Shown piece by piece: positions 1 through 9,032 of a stretch of DNA of 64,000 nucleotides (positions within the stretch are counted from its first letter, which is position 1; every line of letters starts with the position of its first letter). The DNA lies in assembly GCF_001456935.1 (NCBI RefSeq), contig NZ_KQ758482.1, positions 972,249-1,036,248 on the forward strand. The letters are read 5' to 3'. Both the position numbers and the translations under genes were made by a program. The notes beneath the pieces were generated by a model that was not told where the DNA came from, made no database searches, and saw nothing but the letters and a program-made list of their open reading frames with translations. Origin of the DNA: [Bacillus] enclensis. GTDB taxonomy: Bacteria > Bacillota > Bacilli > Bacillales > Bacillaceae_B.

Positions 1-527
1 TTTTTCCCTAATTGCTTTGCCACTCTTCTGGCCACTGCTTTTTGATTCAAAGCGTGGAATATGCTTTTTCTTTCAATCAAGGAAAAACCGGAGACCCTTG
101 CCAATGGTTGAAGCTCGTCCACAACGACTGGATCGACAATATAGGAAGGGATATTCAGTCCCGATGCAATTTCAAAAGCCAATATTCCGCCAAGATTAGA
201 AGCATGCTGACCTGAAAATCCTTCTCTCAAATCTTTCAGCATTTCATCATTGACTAAATATGTCCCGCCTTCAATCGGTCTTAATAAACCGCCGCGTCCG
301 CAGACTGCACTTAATTTACTGATGTTGATGCCTTCTTCATCAAGCGTCTGGAGAATCGTGTTTTTACGGAATTCATATTGATCGATGATATTTGGGAATT
401 CATTTATTTTCTCCGTTTCATGACGGATCGTTTTTTCAAAAATGGACCGGTCATCATCGAAAACACCAATCTTTGTTGATGTCGATCCGGGATTTATGAC
501 TAAAATTCGATGTTTTGTTTCCTGCAC
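1..527 (-). CDS. buk: Butyrate kinase, N-terminal part (gene runs off the window)
   Basis: Phosphorylates butyrate or branched-chain carboxylates; with Ptb it converts acyl-CoA to acid plus ATP in branched-chain amino acid catabolism. The reverse strand reads an N-terminus with the acetokinase-family phosphate motif NPGSTSTK, then [15 protein letters not shown] and DPVVVDEL, all typical of Buk. About 175 of roughly 360 residues are present. A GTG start at 527 is chosen because GGAGG lies 8 bases before it; an in-frame ATG at 542 overlaps that ribosome site. It is third in ptb-bcd-buk order and presumably co-transcribed from the sigma-54 promoter at 2774-2790. Confidence 0.93.
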   Translation of the reverse strand, partial: MQETKHRILVINPGSTSTKIGVFDDDRSIFEKTIRHETEKINEFPNIIDQYEFRKNTILQTLDEEGINISKLSAVCGRGGLLRPIEGGTYLVNDEMLKDLREGFSGQHASNLGGILAFEIASGLNIPSYIVDPVVVDELQPLARVSGFSLIERKSIFHALNQKAVARRVAKQLGK

Positions 528-672
528 TGCTGTTACCTCCATTTGGGTAGCTGTTTTATTTTCCTGTATTGAAATATCCCCCTATGACAGATAACCCCTT
601 GTTCCCATCAATCCCTTATATCAGGTAAGAAACGCTTCACTTCTGGAGAAGTCAAGCGTCCATGTTTGTTTA

Positions 673-1767
673 TCAGCGTCTGCTCAGAATATGCTGCCCG
701 TTTTGTAAGAATTGACTTCTTGAACGGCGCATTTTTTCAATTCGTTCTTCCGCCATGCGGTCAGCGGCTACATATGTCGGAACGTTGTCACGCTTTGCAA
801 TCTCGATGACACGCTCAACATTGTTATAGACCTGCTCCACTTTTTTCATCGCTCTTTCGCTGTTATAACCGTAAAGTTCATCTGCCACATTGATTACACC
901 GCCGGCATTGATGACATAATCAGGTGCATATACGATGCCCATCTCATGGATGGCATCACCATGACGGGTTTCTTTCAGTTGGTTATTCGCCGCTCCGGCA
1001 ATGACCTTGGCCTTGATCTGGGAAATGGTTTCATCATTGATGATGGCGCCAAGTGCACATGGAGCAAAGATATCACAGTCAACACTATAGATTTCTGAAG
1101 GATCTACTGCTTTTGCTCCAAAGTCGTTTACAGCGCGATCAACGGATTCTTTATGGATATCCGTAACAATCAGGTTCGCTCCTTCTTCGTGCAGGTGTTT
1201 ACACATGTTGTAAGCAACATTCCCTACACCCTGCACAGCGATCGTTTTTCCTTCAAGCGAGTCCGTGCCGAATGCTTCTTTTGCTGCTGCCTTCATGCCG
1301 CGGTACACACCGTACGCCGTTACAGGTGAAGGATTGCCCGAAGAACCGAATGCAGGTGAAATACCCGTTACATAATCTGTTTCTTCATGGATCAGATCCA
1401 TATCTGCCACAGTGGTCCCTACATCCTCGGCTGTGATATAGCGGCCATTTAGTCCCTGGATATAACGTCCGAACGCACGGAACATTTCTTCATTTTTGTC
1501 TTTGCGAGGATCTCCGATGATAACCGTTTTCCCACCGCCGAGGTTCAGTCCGGCTGCGGCATTCTTGTAAGTCATGCCTTTTGCAAGGCGAAGGGCATCT
1601 TCAATTGCCGCTTCTTCCGAATCATACGTCCACATACGGGTTCCGCCGAGAGCAGGCCCGAGTGTTGTATCATGAATGGCGATGATTGCTTTCAATCCTG
1701 ATACTTCGTCTTGACAGAATACTAATTGCTCATAATCATACTTTTCCATATAGCTGAATATTTTCAT
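673..1767 (-). CDS. bcd: Leucine (branched-chain amino acid) dehydrogenase
   Basis: NAD-dependent oxidative deamination of Leu, Ile and Val to the 2-oxo acids, the entry step to branched-chain keto acid breakdown. The protein has 364 residues, the family's usual length. The N-terminal catalytic domain shows GLNLGGGKT with the catalytic lysines at K68 and K80. The C-terminal Rossmann domain has GVGNVA near residue 180, and [12 protein letters not shown] follows. The start has GGGGAGG upstream. It lies between ptb and buk with short gaps, so one operon is likely. No anomalies seen. Confidence 0.96.
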   Translation of the reverse strand: MKIFSYMEKYDYEQLVFCQDEVSGLKAIIAIHDTTLGPALGGTRMWTYDSEEAAIEDALRLAKGMTYKNAAAGLNLGGGKTVIIGDPRKDKNEEMFRAFGRYIQGLNGRYITAEDVGTTVADMDLIHEETDYVTGISPAFGSSGNPSPVTAYGVYRGMKAAAKEAFGTDSLEGKTIAVQGVGNVAYNMCKHLHEEGANLIVTDIHKESVDRAVNDFGAKAVDPSEIYSVDCDIFAPCALGAIINDETISQIKAKVIAGAANNQLKETRHGDAIHEMGIVYAPDYVINAGGVINVADELYGYNSERAMKKVEQVYNNVERVIEIAKRDNVPTYVAADRMAEERIEKMRRSRSQFLQNGQHILSRR

Positions 1768-1815
1768 TTGAAATTCCTCCCCAGGATCATTACTAGTTAG
1801 TGTTTGATAAATGGT

Positions 1816-2721
1816 TTATTTAGAAGCAGAGCAGATTGCGAGTGCAAGTGAGTATAATTTACTTTCCGCACTGTCTGCTCTGGATGTCAGCACAATAGGT
1901 GCTTTAGCACCGGCGATCACGGCACCCACTTTCGCTTTTGCAAAGTAAATCAGTGATTTATACAGTGCATTGCCAGTTTCAATATTCGGGACGAGCAGGA
2001 TATCTGCTTGTCCGGCTACTTCACTTTGAATTCCTTTGTGTTCAGCAGCCTTGTGCGAGATGGCATTATCAAGAGCCAGCGGCCCATCTATGATGCACCC
2101 TCTGATCTGCCCCCTGTTATTCATTGCGGTGAGCGCTGCTGCATCAAGGGTGGCCTGCATGGCGGGATTCACCGTTTCAACTGCAGCGAGCGGAGCGACT
2201 TTAGGCGTGGTGACACCGATCGCAGCGGCTGTTCTGACGGCATTTTCTACGATTTGCGCCTTCTGGTTCAAATCAGGAGTGATATTCATTGCCGCATCTG
2301 TAACGAACACAAGCTGCTTAAAGTCAGGTATTTCGAACGCAGCGACATGCGATAATACATTTCCTGTTCGAAGGCCCCACTCTTTATTCAGCACAGCTTT
2401 CAAAATGACTGCGGTAGGGACATTCCCTTTCATCAGGGCATCTGCTTCGTTTTCCCTGACCGCTTTCACAGCAAGCTCGGCTGCCTTTTGCGGTGAAGCT
2501 GCATGCTTGATTTTTACCGCGTCATGCGATTTTATCCCAGGCACGCTTTCTTCTATAATGGCTTCTATCTTTTCTTTGTCTCCAAACAAAATGAATTCGG
2601 CCATATTTTTGTCGGCTGCCATACCGACAGCTTCAAGTACTTCTTTATCTTCTGCAGCTGCCACTGCTACTACAGAATGTTCTGTTTGGGTTGCTTTTTC
2701 CACTAAAGACTGAAGATTCAT
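1816..2721 (-). CDS. ptb: Phosphate butyryltransferase
   Basis: Transfers acyl groups from butyryl- or branched acyl-CoA to phosphate, feeding butyrate kinase. The 301-residue product matches Ptb/Pta family size and contains ALMKGNVPTAVILKAVLN and DGPLALDNAIS. An upstream in-frame ATG at 2790 falls inside the sigma-54 promoter, so the ATG at 2721 (protein begins MNLQSLVEK) is preferred; its ribosome site AAAGGGT is weak. It is the first gene of ptb-bcd-buk, with BkdR encoded immediately upstream on the same strand. Confidence 0.94.
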   Translation of the reverse strand: MNLQSLVEKATQTEHSVVAVAAAEDKEVLEAVGMAADKNMAEFILFGDKEKIEAIIEESVPGIKSHDAVKIKHAASPQKAAELAVKAVRENEADALMKGNVPTAVILKAVLNKEWGLRTGNVLSHVAAFEIPDFKQLVFVTDAAMNITPDLNQKAQIVENAVRTAAAIGVTTPKVAPLAAVETVNPAMQATLDAAALTAMNNRGQIRGCIIDGPLALDNAISHKAAEHKGIQSEVAGQADILLVPNIETGNALYKSLIYFAKAKVGAVIAGAKAPIVLTSRADSAESKLYSLALAICSASK

Positions 2722-2773
2722 GAAGGTAAATTTCAACCCTTTCAATAAAAAATTTGTTCCCACTCTACTTACT

Positions 2774-2790
2774 TGCAAGAAGCGTGCCAA
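2774..2790 (-). promoter_or_regulatory. Sigma-54 (SigL) promoter of ptb-bcd-buk
   Basis: The reverse strand reads TTGGCACGCTTCTTGCA, a perfect match to the TTGGCAC-N5-TTGCA -24/-12 consensus, with the -24 element at 2784-2790 and the -12 at 2774-2778. It lies about 55 bases before the ptb start and just downstream of bkdR, which encodes a sigma-54 activator. This agrees with the known SigL/BkdR control of the bkd operon. Confidence 0.93.
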
Positions 2791-2858
2791 CTTTCAAATG
2801 TTGAAAACGCTTTATTTTCAGCAACTGTAACCATGCAAAAAAATTCACACTATGCAAT

Positions 2859-4925
2859 TTATTTCATGCTATTTATTTCAATGTTATATTTTTCAAGCTT
2901 GTAATACAAGTTTCGCACTGAAACATTCAATATTTTTGCAGCAGCTGTTTTGTTACCATTATTCTGCTCTAAAACCTCTTGAATTATCTTTTTTTCATAT
3001 TCCTCAAGCTGGGAATTTAAATCTCTCCCAGACGGCACTCCACCTTCTTTTTTCTTTCCGGCTTCTTTCACGCTGCTGTCCAGCGGGGGAAGGTGGTTCA
3101 AGTCGATGATCGTTTCATTATATTTCATGAAGATCATCGCACGGCCGAGTACATTTTCAAGCTCCCTTACATTGCCTGGCCAGTGATATTCCATCAGTTT
3201 CTTTATCGCATTTTCTGTTATTCCTTCTACATTTCTTCCGTAATCCTGATTCAGCTTTGTAATCAGGCCTTCTGAAATGAGAGGGATGTCGCTTTTTCTG
3301 TTTCTGAGCGGCGGTATCTGGATGGGCATCCGGTTCAGACGATAATATAAATCTTCCCTGAAGGATCCATCTGCGATGCCTTTCTCTAAGTTGACATTGG
3401 TTGCAGCAATCACCCTTACATTGATGCTGATGCTTTTCGTCCCTCCTACCCTGACGATTTCGTTCTCCTGAAGGACCCTTAGTAGCTTCGCCTGAGTATT
3501 GGCACTGAGCTCACCGATTTCATCCAGAAAGATGCTGCCTTTGTCGGCTTCTTCAAATAAACCCCTCTTCCCTCCCCGTTTCGCACCGGAAAAGGCACCC
3601 TCTTCATAACCGAATAATTCACTTTCAAGGAGACTCTCAGACAATGCGGCACAGTTCACACGAAGGAACTTATTGAATTTACGGTCGCTTGCATTATGTA
3701 TCGCATGGGCAAACAATTCCTTCCCGGTACCCGATTCCCCTCTCAGCAGCACGGTCGCAGGTGTTTTCGCACCGAGTTTCGCCTGCTCAATGGCGATTTG
3801 CATCTCATCAGACTTGCCGATGATATCTTCAAACATATATTTAGCTTCGAGAGTACGGATGATTTTCCTCGCCCTGTCCAGTTCCTGAGTAAGGGATTGA
3901 ATCTCCGACATGTCATGTATGACGCCGACGCTACCTTTCAATTTCCCGTTCACGATGATGGGAGCGACATTCACGATGACTTCTTTCCGCTTCGGCCCCA
4001 CTCTCATTTTCGTTCCACGGATCGCCCTCCTTGTCTGAAGTACCTTCAGATGGATACTTTCCCCTTCCGAAATATCAGCGGTGGCAGGCTTGCCGATCAC
4101 TTCATCCCGGCTGAGCCCGGTAATCCTTGTATATGCAGGGTTGATCATGATCCCCTTACCTTCTTCGTCGACCACAGATATAGCATCATCGCTTGAATGA
4201 ATAATGGCTTCAAGCATCGTCTGGATTTCTTTTAAGTTTGTGATTTCTTCAGCCAGATTTACTACTTCCGTAATATCTTTAAAGACCGTGAACGCCCCAA
4301 TGACTTCCTCGTTTTCCGTAATCATGGGGATGCGGTTAGATATTATCTTCAGGCCGTTTTTGAGGACAACTTCCTTATTGATCTCAGTTCTCCGCGTTTC
4401 CAGTGTCGTCGTGAGCCTACTTTCAGGAATCACTTCATTGATATGTTTCCCTATCACCGAATCACTGCTGCGGCCTATCATCCGTTCGGCACTTTTATTG
4501 AACAACATGACGGTACCTCTGGAATCGATGCCAACCATCCCGTCATCAGTCGAATTAAAAATTAAATCCCGTTTAAAAGACTCGCTCGTCAACTGACCGA
4601 TCAGGTCTTCTTTTTCTTCAAGGAGTTTGGATATGAGAAACGCTACGCTTCCGGGAATGAGCACAGTGTTTCTGCCCCGTTCTTCCCTGACATCCTCGAA
4701 CACTTGCCGGTCCCCCGTCACTTCAATCACAATATCTATCGAATCATCCAGGAATGCCTTCCAGTCCTTCCCCGTGGGGATGCCCCAGTCTTCAGCCAGC
4801 CTAAGGCCAGCAGCACTTTCATTCAGATCGGTTATTCCGATCACTTTCATTAAAGAAACTTCATGGAGGATCTTCAGGATCGCTGTGCCGCCTTTCCCTC
4901 CGCCGATAATTAAAACCTTTTGCAA
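2859..4925 (-). CDS. bkdR: Sigma-54-dependent transcriptional activator BkdR
   Basis: Activator of the branched-chain keto acid operon. Layout of the 688 residues: a Rossmann-like N-terminal domain with GGGKGG at 8-13, PAS domains at about 118-225 and 235-345, a AAA+ sigma-54 interaction domain (Walker A GESGTGKE at 396-403, sigma-54 contact loop GAFSGA at 443-448, Walker B IFLDE at 465-469), and a C-terminal Fis-type helix-turn-helix around [20 protein letters not shown]. The contact loop has Ser where GAFTGA is usual. The start is TTG at 4925 with GGGGTG 8 bases upstream. The gene is followed directly by the sigma-54 promoter of ptb. Confidence 0.94.
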   Translation of the reverse strand: MQKVLIIGGGKGGTAILKILHEVSLMKVIGITDLNESAAGLRLAEDWGIPTGKDWKAFLDDSIDIVIEVTGDRQVFEDVREERGRNTVLIPGSVAFLISKLLEEKEDLIGQLTSESFKRDLIFNSTDDGMVGIDSRGTVMLFNKSAERMIGRSSDSVIGKHINEVIPESRLTTTLETRRTEINKEVVLKNGLKIISNRIPMITENEEVIGAFTVFKDITEVVNLAEEITNLKEIQTMLEAIIHSSDDAISVVDEEGKGIMINPAYTRITGLSRDEVIGKPATADISEGESIHLKVLQTRRAIRGTKMRVGPKRKEVIVNVAPIIVNGKLKGSVGVIHDMSEIQSLTQELDRARKIIRTLEAKYMFEDIIGKSDEMQIAIEQAKLGAKTPATVLLRGESGTGKELFAHAIHNASDRKFNKFLRVNCAALSESLLESELFGYEEGAFSGAKRGGKRGLFEEADKGSIFLDEIGELSANTQAKLLRVLQENEIVRVGGTKSISINVRVIAATNVNLEKGIADGSFREDLYYRLNRMPIQIPPLRNRKSDIPLISEGLITKLNQDYGRNVEGITENAIKKLMEYHWPGNVRELENVLGRAMIFMKYNETIIDLNHLPPLDSSVKEAGKKKEGGVPSGRDLNSQLEEYEKKIIQEVLEQNNGNKTAAAKILNVSVRNLYYKLEKYNIEINSMK

Positions 4926-5003
4926 TTTTTTTCACCCCAAAAGTGGATATATGCAATTCATTTCATGTTTGATTTATATTTATTTTACATGACTCAGAAC
5001 TGC

Positions 5004-5031
5004 TTGACAATTTTCCAGATGAAGTTAGAAT
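5004..5031 (+). promoter_or_regulatory. Sigma-A promoter of the DUF2627 gene
   Basis: TTGACA at 5004-5009 and TAGAAT at 5026-5031 with a 16-base spacer, 27 bases before the AAGGAG ribosome site of the gene at 5067. Confidence 0.75.
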
Positions 5032-5066
5032 TTCTAGTAGTGAGATAAAAAGGAGTTATGTCCATA

Positions 5067-5306
5067 ATGGTACGGATCATTGCACTGATTATCATGCTGG
5101 TACCTGGTGCTTTGGCAGCACTTGGCATCAAATTGATGAGAGATATGCTTTTCGGCATCCTGCAGCCCCCAATCCCGTTTTTGTGGCTGCAATTTATTAT
5201 AGGATTGGTACTCTTCCTGGCAGGCCTTGGGTTCATTGCAGGGTTTGTGCTGCATCGCGACAAGAAGAGAAACAAAGTCCAGGATCGATTCAATAAAAAA
5301 AGCTAG
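5067..5306 (+). CDS. yqzF: Small membrane protein of the DUF2627 (YqzF) family
   Basis: A 79-residue protein of unknown function with two predicted transmembrane helices (residues about 2-22 and 36-60) and a basic tail (HRDKKRNKVQ). It matches the Bacillus YqzF/DUF2627 family in sequence and in place, between bkdR and the glycerophosphodiesterase gene. The ATG at 5067 is chosen because AAGGAG (5050-5055) lies 11 bases before it; the ATG at 5058 is only 2 bases from the ribosome site. It has its own sigma-A promoter and ends in a strong terminator. Confidence 0.85.
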   Translation: MVRIIALIIMLVPGALAALGIKLMRDMLFGILQPPIPFLWLQFIIGLVLFLAGLGFIAGFVLHRDKKRNKVQDRFNKKS

Positions 5307-5332
5307 CGTGACATCCACGCTGGCTTTTTATC
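5297..5332. terminator. Bidirectional terminator between yqzF and the glpQ-like gene
   Basis: A 10-bp stem, AGCTAGCGTG with CACGCTGGCT and loop ACATC, is flanked by A and T runs on both sides, so it can end the two convergent genes. Confidence 0.9.
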
Positions 5333-5342
5333 ATTCTGCCCG

Positions 5343-6071
5343 TCAGTATTTTGATCTCATTTCTTTTGCCTTTTCAGGGTAATCCGTGACAATGGCCGAG
5401 CAGCCGATTGAGAACAGCCTTTTCAGCTGGTGGGCTTTATTTACTGTATATGGTCTTACCGAGACCCCGTTTTTCATCGATTCTGTTATGATTTCATCAC
5501 TTGCCACCTTTTGGTTGGGGTGGATGGCGTCAGCACCCAGGGACCGCGCATATACCCAGGGCATATATAAACCCGTGGAATATAAGGGGGCAATCTCTAT
5601 CGATGCATCATGCCGTTTGCAGGCCACAATCGAGTAATGGTTGAAAGAAGAAATGATGACACGATCGGAATATCCATATTTATTGATCATTTGTATGACC
5701 TTTTCTTCCATGCCTTCATAATCCATAATGCTGTTCTTTAATTCGATATTGCATATAAGATCATTATGCTGCATCCAATCAAAAACCTCATTAAGAGTCG
5801 GGATTTTTTGTTTATGGAAAAATTTCTTTTTAAATGTGTAATGTGCATGCAATTTTCTCAGATCTTTTAAAGAGTAGTCTTTAATGAACCCTTTTCCGTT
5901 TGTCGTCCTGTCGACCGTCTCATCATGGATGACCACAATTTCACCATCCCTGGTCAATTGGACATCAAGTTCAATCCCGTCCGCTCCGACTCTTTCCGCT
6001 TCCAAAAAAGCATCCATTGTATTTTCGGGATGAGTCCCTGCCGATCCCCTGTGTGCAAATATCAATGTCAC
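5343..6071 (-). CDS. yqiK: Glycerophosphodiester phosphodiesterase (YqiK-like)
   Basis: Hydrolyses glycerophosphodiesters to glycerol 3-phosphate and an alcohol. The 242 residues carry the GDPD signature: HRG at 7-9, ENT at about 16-18, the metal/acid residues in GIELDVQLTRDG, and HDETVDRTT. No signal peptide is seen, so it is probably cytosolic, as expected for this short subfamily. The start is GTG at 6071 with a modest GGGAAG ribosome site. It is convergent with yqzF and next to spo0A, the B. subtilis arrangement. Confidence 0.92.
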   Translation of the reverse strand: MTLIFAHRGSAGTHPENTMDAFLEAERVGADGIELDVQLTRDGEIVVIHDETVDRTTNGKGFIKDYSLKDLRKLHAHYTFKKKFFHKQKIPTLNEVFDWMQHNDLICNIELKNSIMDYEGMEEKVIQMINKYGYSDRVIISSFNHYSIVACKRHDASIEIAPLYSTGLYMPWVYARSLGADAIHPNQKVASDEIITESMKNGVSVRPYTVNKAHQLKRLFSIGCSAIVTDYPEKAKEMRSKY

Positions 6072-6161
6072 TCTGCGTCACTTCCCATGTAAGTTTAGAT
6101 TGGATAGTTTGATTTACCCTTTACGGTTATATTATATGTATTAATCTCTCCTCAAAGAAAT

Positions 6162-6195
6162 AAAAAACCCAATAAATCCTGGATTCATCGGGTTC
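6162..6195 (-). terminator. Terminator of spo0A
   Basis: A 13-bp stem with a 1-2 base loop (positions 6067+100 to 6093+100, that is 6167-6193) contains two GU pairs and is followed on the reverse strand by a T run. It lies just downstream of the spo0A stop at 6232. Confidence 0.85.
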
Positions 6196-6231
6196 ATGTA
6201 CTATTTTAATGTAAAATGATTACTTACCTTT

Positions 6232-7011
6232 TCAAGAAGCCTTATGCTCTAGTCTCAGCTTATCTGCAACCATGGCAATGAATTCACTGTTGGTCGGCTT
6301 CGCTTTGGACATGCTTACTGTGTATCCGAACAAGGAAGAGATGGAATCGATATTCCCGCGGCTCCAGGCAACTTCAATGGCATGACGGATGGCACGTTCC
6401 ACACGAGAAGCTGTAGTATTGTATTTCTTGGCAATATCAGGGTAAAGGACCTTTGTTATGGAGCCAAGCAGCTCGATATCATTATATACCATGGAAATGG
6501 CTTCTCTGAGGTAAAGGTAGCCTTTGATATGCGCAGGTACGCCGATTTCGTGAATGATGCTTGTGATGCTCGCATCCAAGTTTCTAGGTTTAGACTCTGC
6601 AGCCATTCTGGATGAGGAATGTTTTTTGATGATTGGGTTTGACTTTCCGCTGACCTGCCTGATATGACTGACCAGATTTTCCATATCGAAAGGCTTGAGG
6701 ATGAAATAGGATGCTCCTAAATCGACAGCCTTCTTCGTTACATCTTCCTGACCGAATGCCGTCAGCATAATGACATTTGGTATCGTTTTCTTTTCACGCA
6801 GCCGCTCCAGTACCGCCAGACCATCAAGGTGCGGCATGATGATATCAAGAACCAATACATCCGGATCAACTTCTTCCATCAAGTCCAGGCATTCCTGCCC
6901 ATTATGGGCAATACCCACCACTTCCATATCATCCTGTGATGCAATGTAGTCTTCAAGCAAAGAAGTTAACTCCCGGTTATCATCCACGACACATACTTTA
7001 ATTGATTTCAC
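6232..7011 (-). CDS. spo0A: Sporulation master response regulator Spo0A
   Basis: Endpoint of the sporulation phosphorelay; a DNA-binding regulator acting at 0A boxes. Of 259 residues, the receiver domain (1-125) has the acidic pocket D10/D11, phospho-acceptor D56 in LVLDIIMP and the lysine in FILKPFD. The effector domain carries the recognition helix region [23 protein letters not shown] at 7011 is chosen because GAGGAGG lies 9 bases upstream and it matches the known Spo0A N-terminus ([11 protein letters not shown]). Upstream sequence holds 0A boxes and a sigma-H-like promoter, consistent with autoregulation. Confidence 0.97.
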   Translation of the reverse strand: MKSIKVCVVDDNRELTSLLEDYIASQDDMEVVGIAHNGQECLDLMEEVDPDVLVLDIIMPHLDGLAVLERLREKKTIPNVIMLTAFGQEDVTKKAVDLGASYFILKPFDMENLVSHIRQVSGKSNPIIKKHSSSRMAAESKPRNLDASITSIIHEIGVPAHIKGYLYLREAISMVYNDIELLGSITKVLYPDIAKKYNTTASRVERAIRHAIEVAWSRGNIDSISSLFGYTVSMSKAKPTNSEFIAMVADKLRLEHKAS

Positions 7012-7087
7012 TACAGGTTTCCTCCTCGAATCCATTTTAATTCGTGTGTATATTTTTCATGTCTATAATTTTATTCTAAATTACTTT

Positions 7088-7094
7088 TTCGACA
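7088..7094 (-). promoter_or_regulatory. 0A box upstream of spo0A
   Basis: The reverse strand reads TGTCGAA, the exact Spo0A binding heptamer, 77 bases before the spo0A start and just upstream of a TAGAAT hexamer that could be a vegetative -10. A repressing 0A box at this place would fit known spo0A autoregulation; the effect here is inferred. Confidence 0.6.
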
Positions 7095-7143
7095 ATGCAA
7101 CCAAAAATCCTTTTATTTTTTAAAAAATACCAATAAATATATT

Positions 7144-7172
7144 ATTTTCTCTCATTTACTTTGTTTTCCTTT
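7144..7172 (-). promoter_or_regulatory. Candidate sigma-H promoter of spo0A
   Basis: The reverse strand has AAAGGAAAA (7164-7172, full match to RNAGGAWWW), an 11-base gap, and AGAGAAAAT (7144-7152, 8 of 9 to RNNGAATWW). spo0A has a sigma-H promoter in B. subtilis, so the match is meaningful, though AT-rich sequence makes chance hits possible. Confidence 0.5.
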
Positions 7173-7207
7173 ATTTTTCGACCTCTTTCGCTATTCGAAT
7201 GAGTATT

Positions 7208-7214
7208 TGTCGAA
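7208..7214 (+). promoter_or_regulatory. Second 0A box upstream of spo0A
   Basis: TGTCGAA on the plus strand, upstream of the sigma-H-like promoter. Together with the box at 7088-7094 it brackets the promoter region, an arrangement consistent with Spo0A control of its own gene. Confidence 0.55.
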
Positions 7215-7278
7215 TAATCTTTATTTTATCAATATAAACGTGTTCTTACAAATGTATATCACTTCTAATAACGCTGTA

Positions 7279-7506
7279 GTTTTCGTGGTGGACTTCGCTT
7301 TCCGCGGGTGACCCGTGAGTCTCGTCTGCTTCACCTTCTGAAAGAAAAGCGGAAGGATTTTGCTCAAATTCGGGTGGCATAAGGTGGGCCGCGGAGGCGT
7401 TCTTTTCCTTTTTGGACGAGTTGACGTGCCTCTTGTCCCCGGAGCTGGACATGTCTCACACTGGCCGCTTCTCCTGCAGGATTTTCTTCGTCTTAACTCC
7501 AATCAG
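7279..7506. repeat. Dispersed Bacillus-type intergenic repeat interrupted by a hairpin unit
   Basis: The left part (7279-7344, with GCTTTCCGCGGG) and right part (7454-7506, with CCTGCAGGA and TTCGTCTTAACTCCAATCA) resemble the two ends of a GC-rich intergenic repeat seen in many Bacillaceae genomes. They are separated at 7345-7453 by a unit of the hairpin family found at 11416-12018. The whole region between spo0A and spoIVB is otherwise noncoding. Confidence 0.6.
7345..7453 (+). repeat. Diverged copy of the long hairpin repeat
   Basis: Starts AAAAGCGGA, has TTTGCTCA and GGGTGGCATAAG, and ends CCGGAGCTGGACATG, the same start, middle and end words as the B units at 11540-11661 and 11786-11906. 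It is shorter (109 bases) and less symmetrical. Confidence 0.7.
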
Positions 7507-7568
7507 CCGCCGAAAAGGATGTAATTAATTATCCGACCCGTTATAAAAAAATTTAATGATAATAAAAA

Positions 7569-7613
7569 GAACCCATCTGAAGCGCCGTTGGTTCCGGCAC
7601 TGTAGAAGGGTTT
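7569..7613 (-). terminator. Terminator of spoIVB
   Basis: An imperfect stem, AACCCTTCTACAGTGCCG against CGGCGCTTCAGATGGGTT, followed on the reverse strand by TCTTTTTATT, directly after the spoIVB stop. Confidence 0.8.
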
Positions 7614-7619
7614 GATAAG

Positions 7620-8909
7620 TCAGCTTGCTCTTTCATGGTTTTGTTTGTAAATATCGATGCCCGCTTCGCTCAGCATCCATTCGATATGGACACCGTATCC
7701 GCTAGTCGGGTCATTCACGAATACGTGGGTGACAGCTCCGATCAGCTTTCCGTCCTGTATGATCGGACTTCCGCTCATCCCCTGCACGATTCCGCCTGTC
7801 TTTTCTAATAACTCAGGATCTGTTACATGTATGACCATTCCTTTTGTAGCCGGGAATTTCTGTGGAATCGTACTGACGATTTCAACATCGTATTTTTCCA
7901 CTTTACTGCCATCCACGACCGTAAGGATTTCCGCCGGCCCTTCTTTTACCTGATGTGAAAGGGCGATCCTCATCGGTTTATCAAGGATGTTATTTTCCAC
8001 CGATTGATTAAGCTCCCCAAATATCCCAAAAGGACTGTTGCGGGTAATATTTCCGATAACATTTCTGTCTGCAGAGAAGCGCGCAAGTTTTTCTCCCGGT
8101 TTTCCTCCGCTGCCTTTTTCAATTGACGTGACTTCTGAATTGACGATTTCTCCATCTTCTACCACAATCGGCTTTTTCGTATCCATATCGGAAATCACAT
8201 GGCCGAGAGCTCCGTATTTTTGGGATTTCGGATCGTAAAATGTCATGGTACCGATACCGGCTGCAGAGTCACGGATATATAAACCGAGTTTATACCCGTC
8301 CTCACCTTTTTCCTTAAGAGGCATCAATGATGTTTTTACGATCTCTTCCTCACGCTTGATGACGACTTCCATGCTTTTTGATTCTTCTCCCGCTTTTTGA
8401 ACAAAAGGGGCCACATCTGCAAGTTGTTCAATTTTCTTCCCATTGATTTCAGTGATCATATCGCCAACCTGGATCCCCGCCTTTTCCCCAGGTGATACTT
8501 TCCCTTTATCTGTGTCAACCAGATGGTGCCCAACCACCAGAACGCCGACTGTATTTAATTTTACCCCGATTGATTGACCGCCGGGTATGACTTTAAAATC
8601 TTTCAGTACCTCGACATTGACCTTCTTGACTGGCAGACCGGCTAATTCAAGCACGACCTCATCTTTACCGACCGCTTTTCCCTGAATGGACAAAAGGCCT
8701 TTTTCTTGATGCAATGCCACATTCTTATCGTTTAACGAACTCATTGCCGTAACGGATCCTGCCTTGGGGAGAGCAACTTGATCCCCTTCCATCACTTTGA
8801 CAGTGTTCGGTATATTCACTAATTGTTGAACAGGTTCATAAAATCCAAAAAAACAAAGCGAAACAAGGAGAATTCCACCTATATATTTCCTTAAACAGTC
8901 TAAACTCAC
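7620..8909 (-). CDS. spoIVB: SpoIVB serine peptidase (sigma-K checkpoint signal)
   Basis: Forespore-made protease that crosses the inner forespore membrane and signals release of sigma-K in the mother cell. The 429 residues comprise an N-terminal membrane anchor (about 9-26), a PDZ domain (about 115-190, with [22 protein letters not shown]), and an S55 peptidase domain with nucleophile serine in [15 protein letters not shown] at 8909 is chosen: GAGGAG is 10 bases upstream, whereas the GTG at 8918 abuts the ribosome site. It is monocistronic with terminators on both sides, adjacent to spo0A as in B. subtilis. Confidence 0.95.
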   Translation of the reverse strand: MSLDCLRKYIGGILLVSLCFFGFYEPVQQLVNIPNTVKVMEGDQVALPKAGSVTAMSSLNDKNVALHQEKGLLSIQGKAVGKDEVVLELAGLPVKKVNVEVLKDFKVIPGGQSIGVKLNTVGVLVVGHHLVDTDKGKVSPGEKAGIQVGDMITEINGKKIEQLADVAPFVQKAGEESKSMEVVIKREEEIVKTSLMPLKEKGEDGYKLGLYIRDSAAGIGTMTFYDPKSQKYGALGHVISDMDTKKPIVVEDGEIVNSEVTSIEKGSGGKPGEKLARFSADRNVIGNITRNSPFGIFGELNQSVENNILDKPMRIALSHQVKEGPAEILTVVDGSKVEKYDVEIVSTIPQKFPATKGMVIHVTDPELLEKTGGIVQGMSGSPIIQDGKLIGAVTHVFVNDPTSGYGVHIEWMLSEAGIDIYKQNHERAS

Positions 8910-9004
8910 TATTTTCACTCTCCTCGCTTCAAATGCACAATCACTTACTTGGCTACAGTTTTAATTTTGCCTTTAAAAGCTGTATTTATAACTGGTAATA
9001 AAGA

Positions 9005-9032
9005 AAAAAAGCTACCCTGGATGGATAGCTTT
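9005..9032 (-). terminator. Terminator of recN
   Basis: The reverse strand has AGCTATCC, loop ATCCA, then GGGTAGCT and TTTTTTT, immediately after the recN stop. Confidence 0.85.

Noticed and set aside
2036..2713. 225-residue plus-strand ORF
   Set aside because: Antisense shadow of ptb, with Ala/Ser/Thr-rich composition from codon structure.
7221..7502. 93-residue reverse-strand ORF
   Set aside because: Lies wholly inside the repeat element; arginine/proline-rich translation of repeat DNA.
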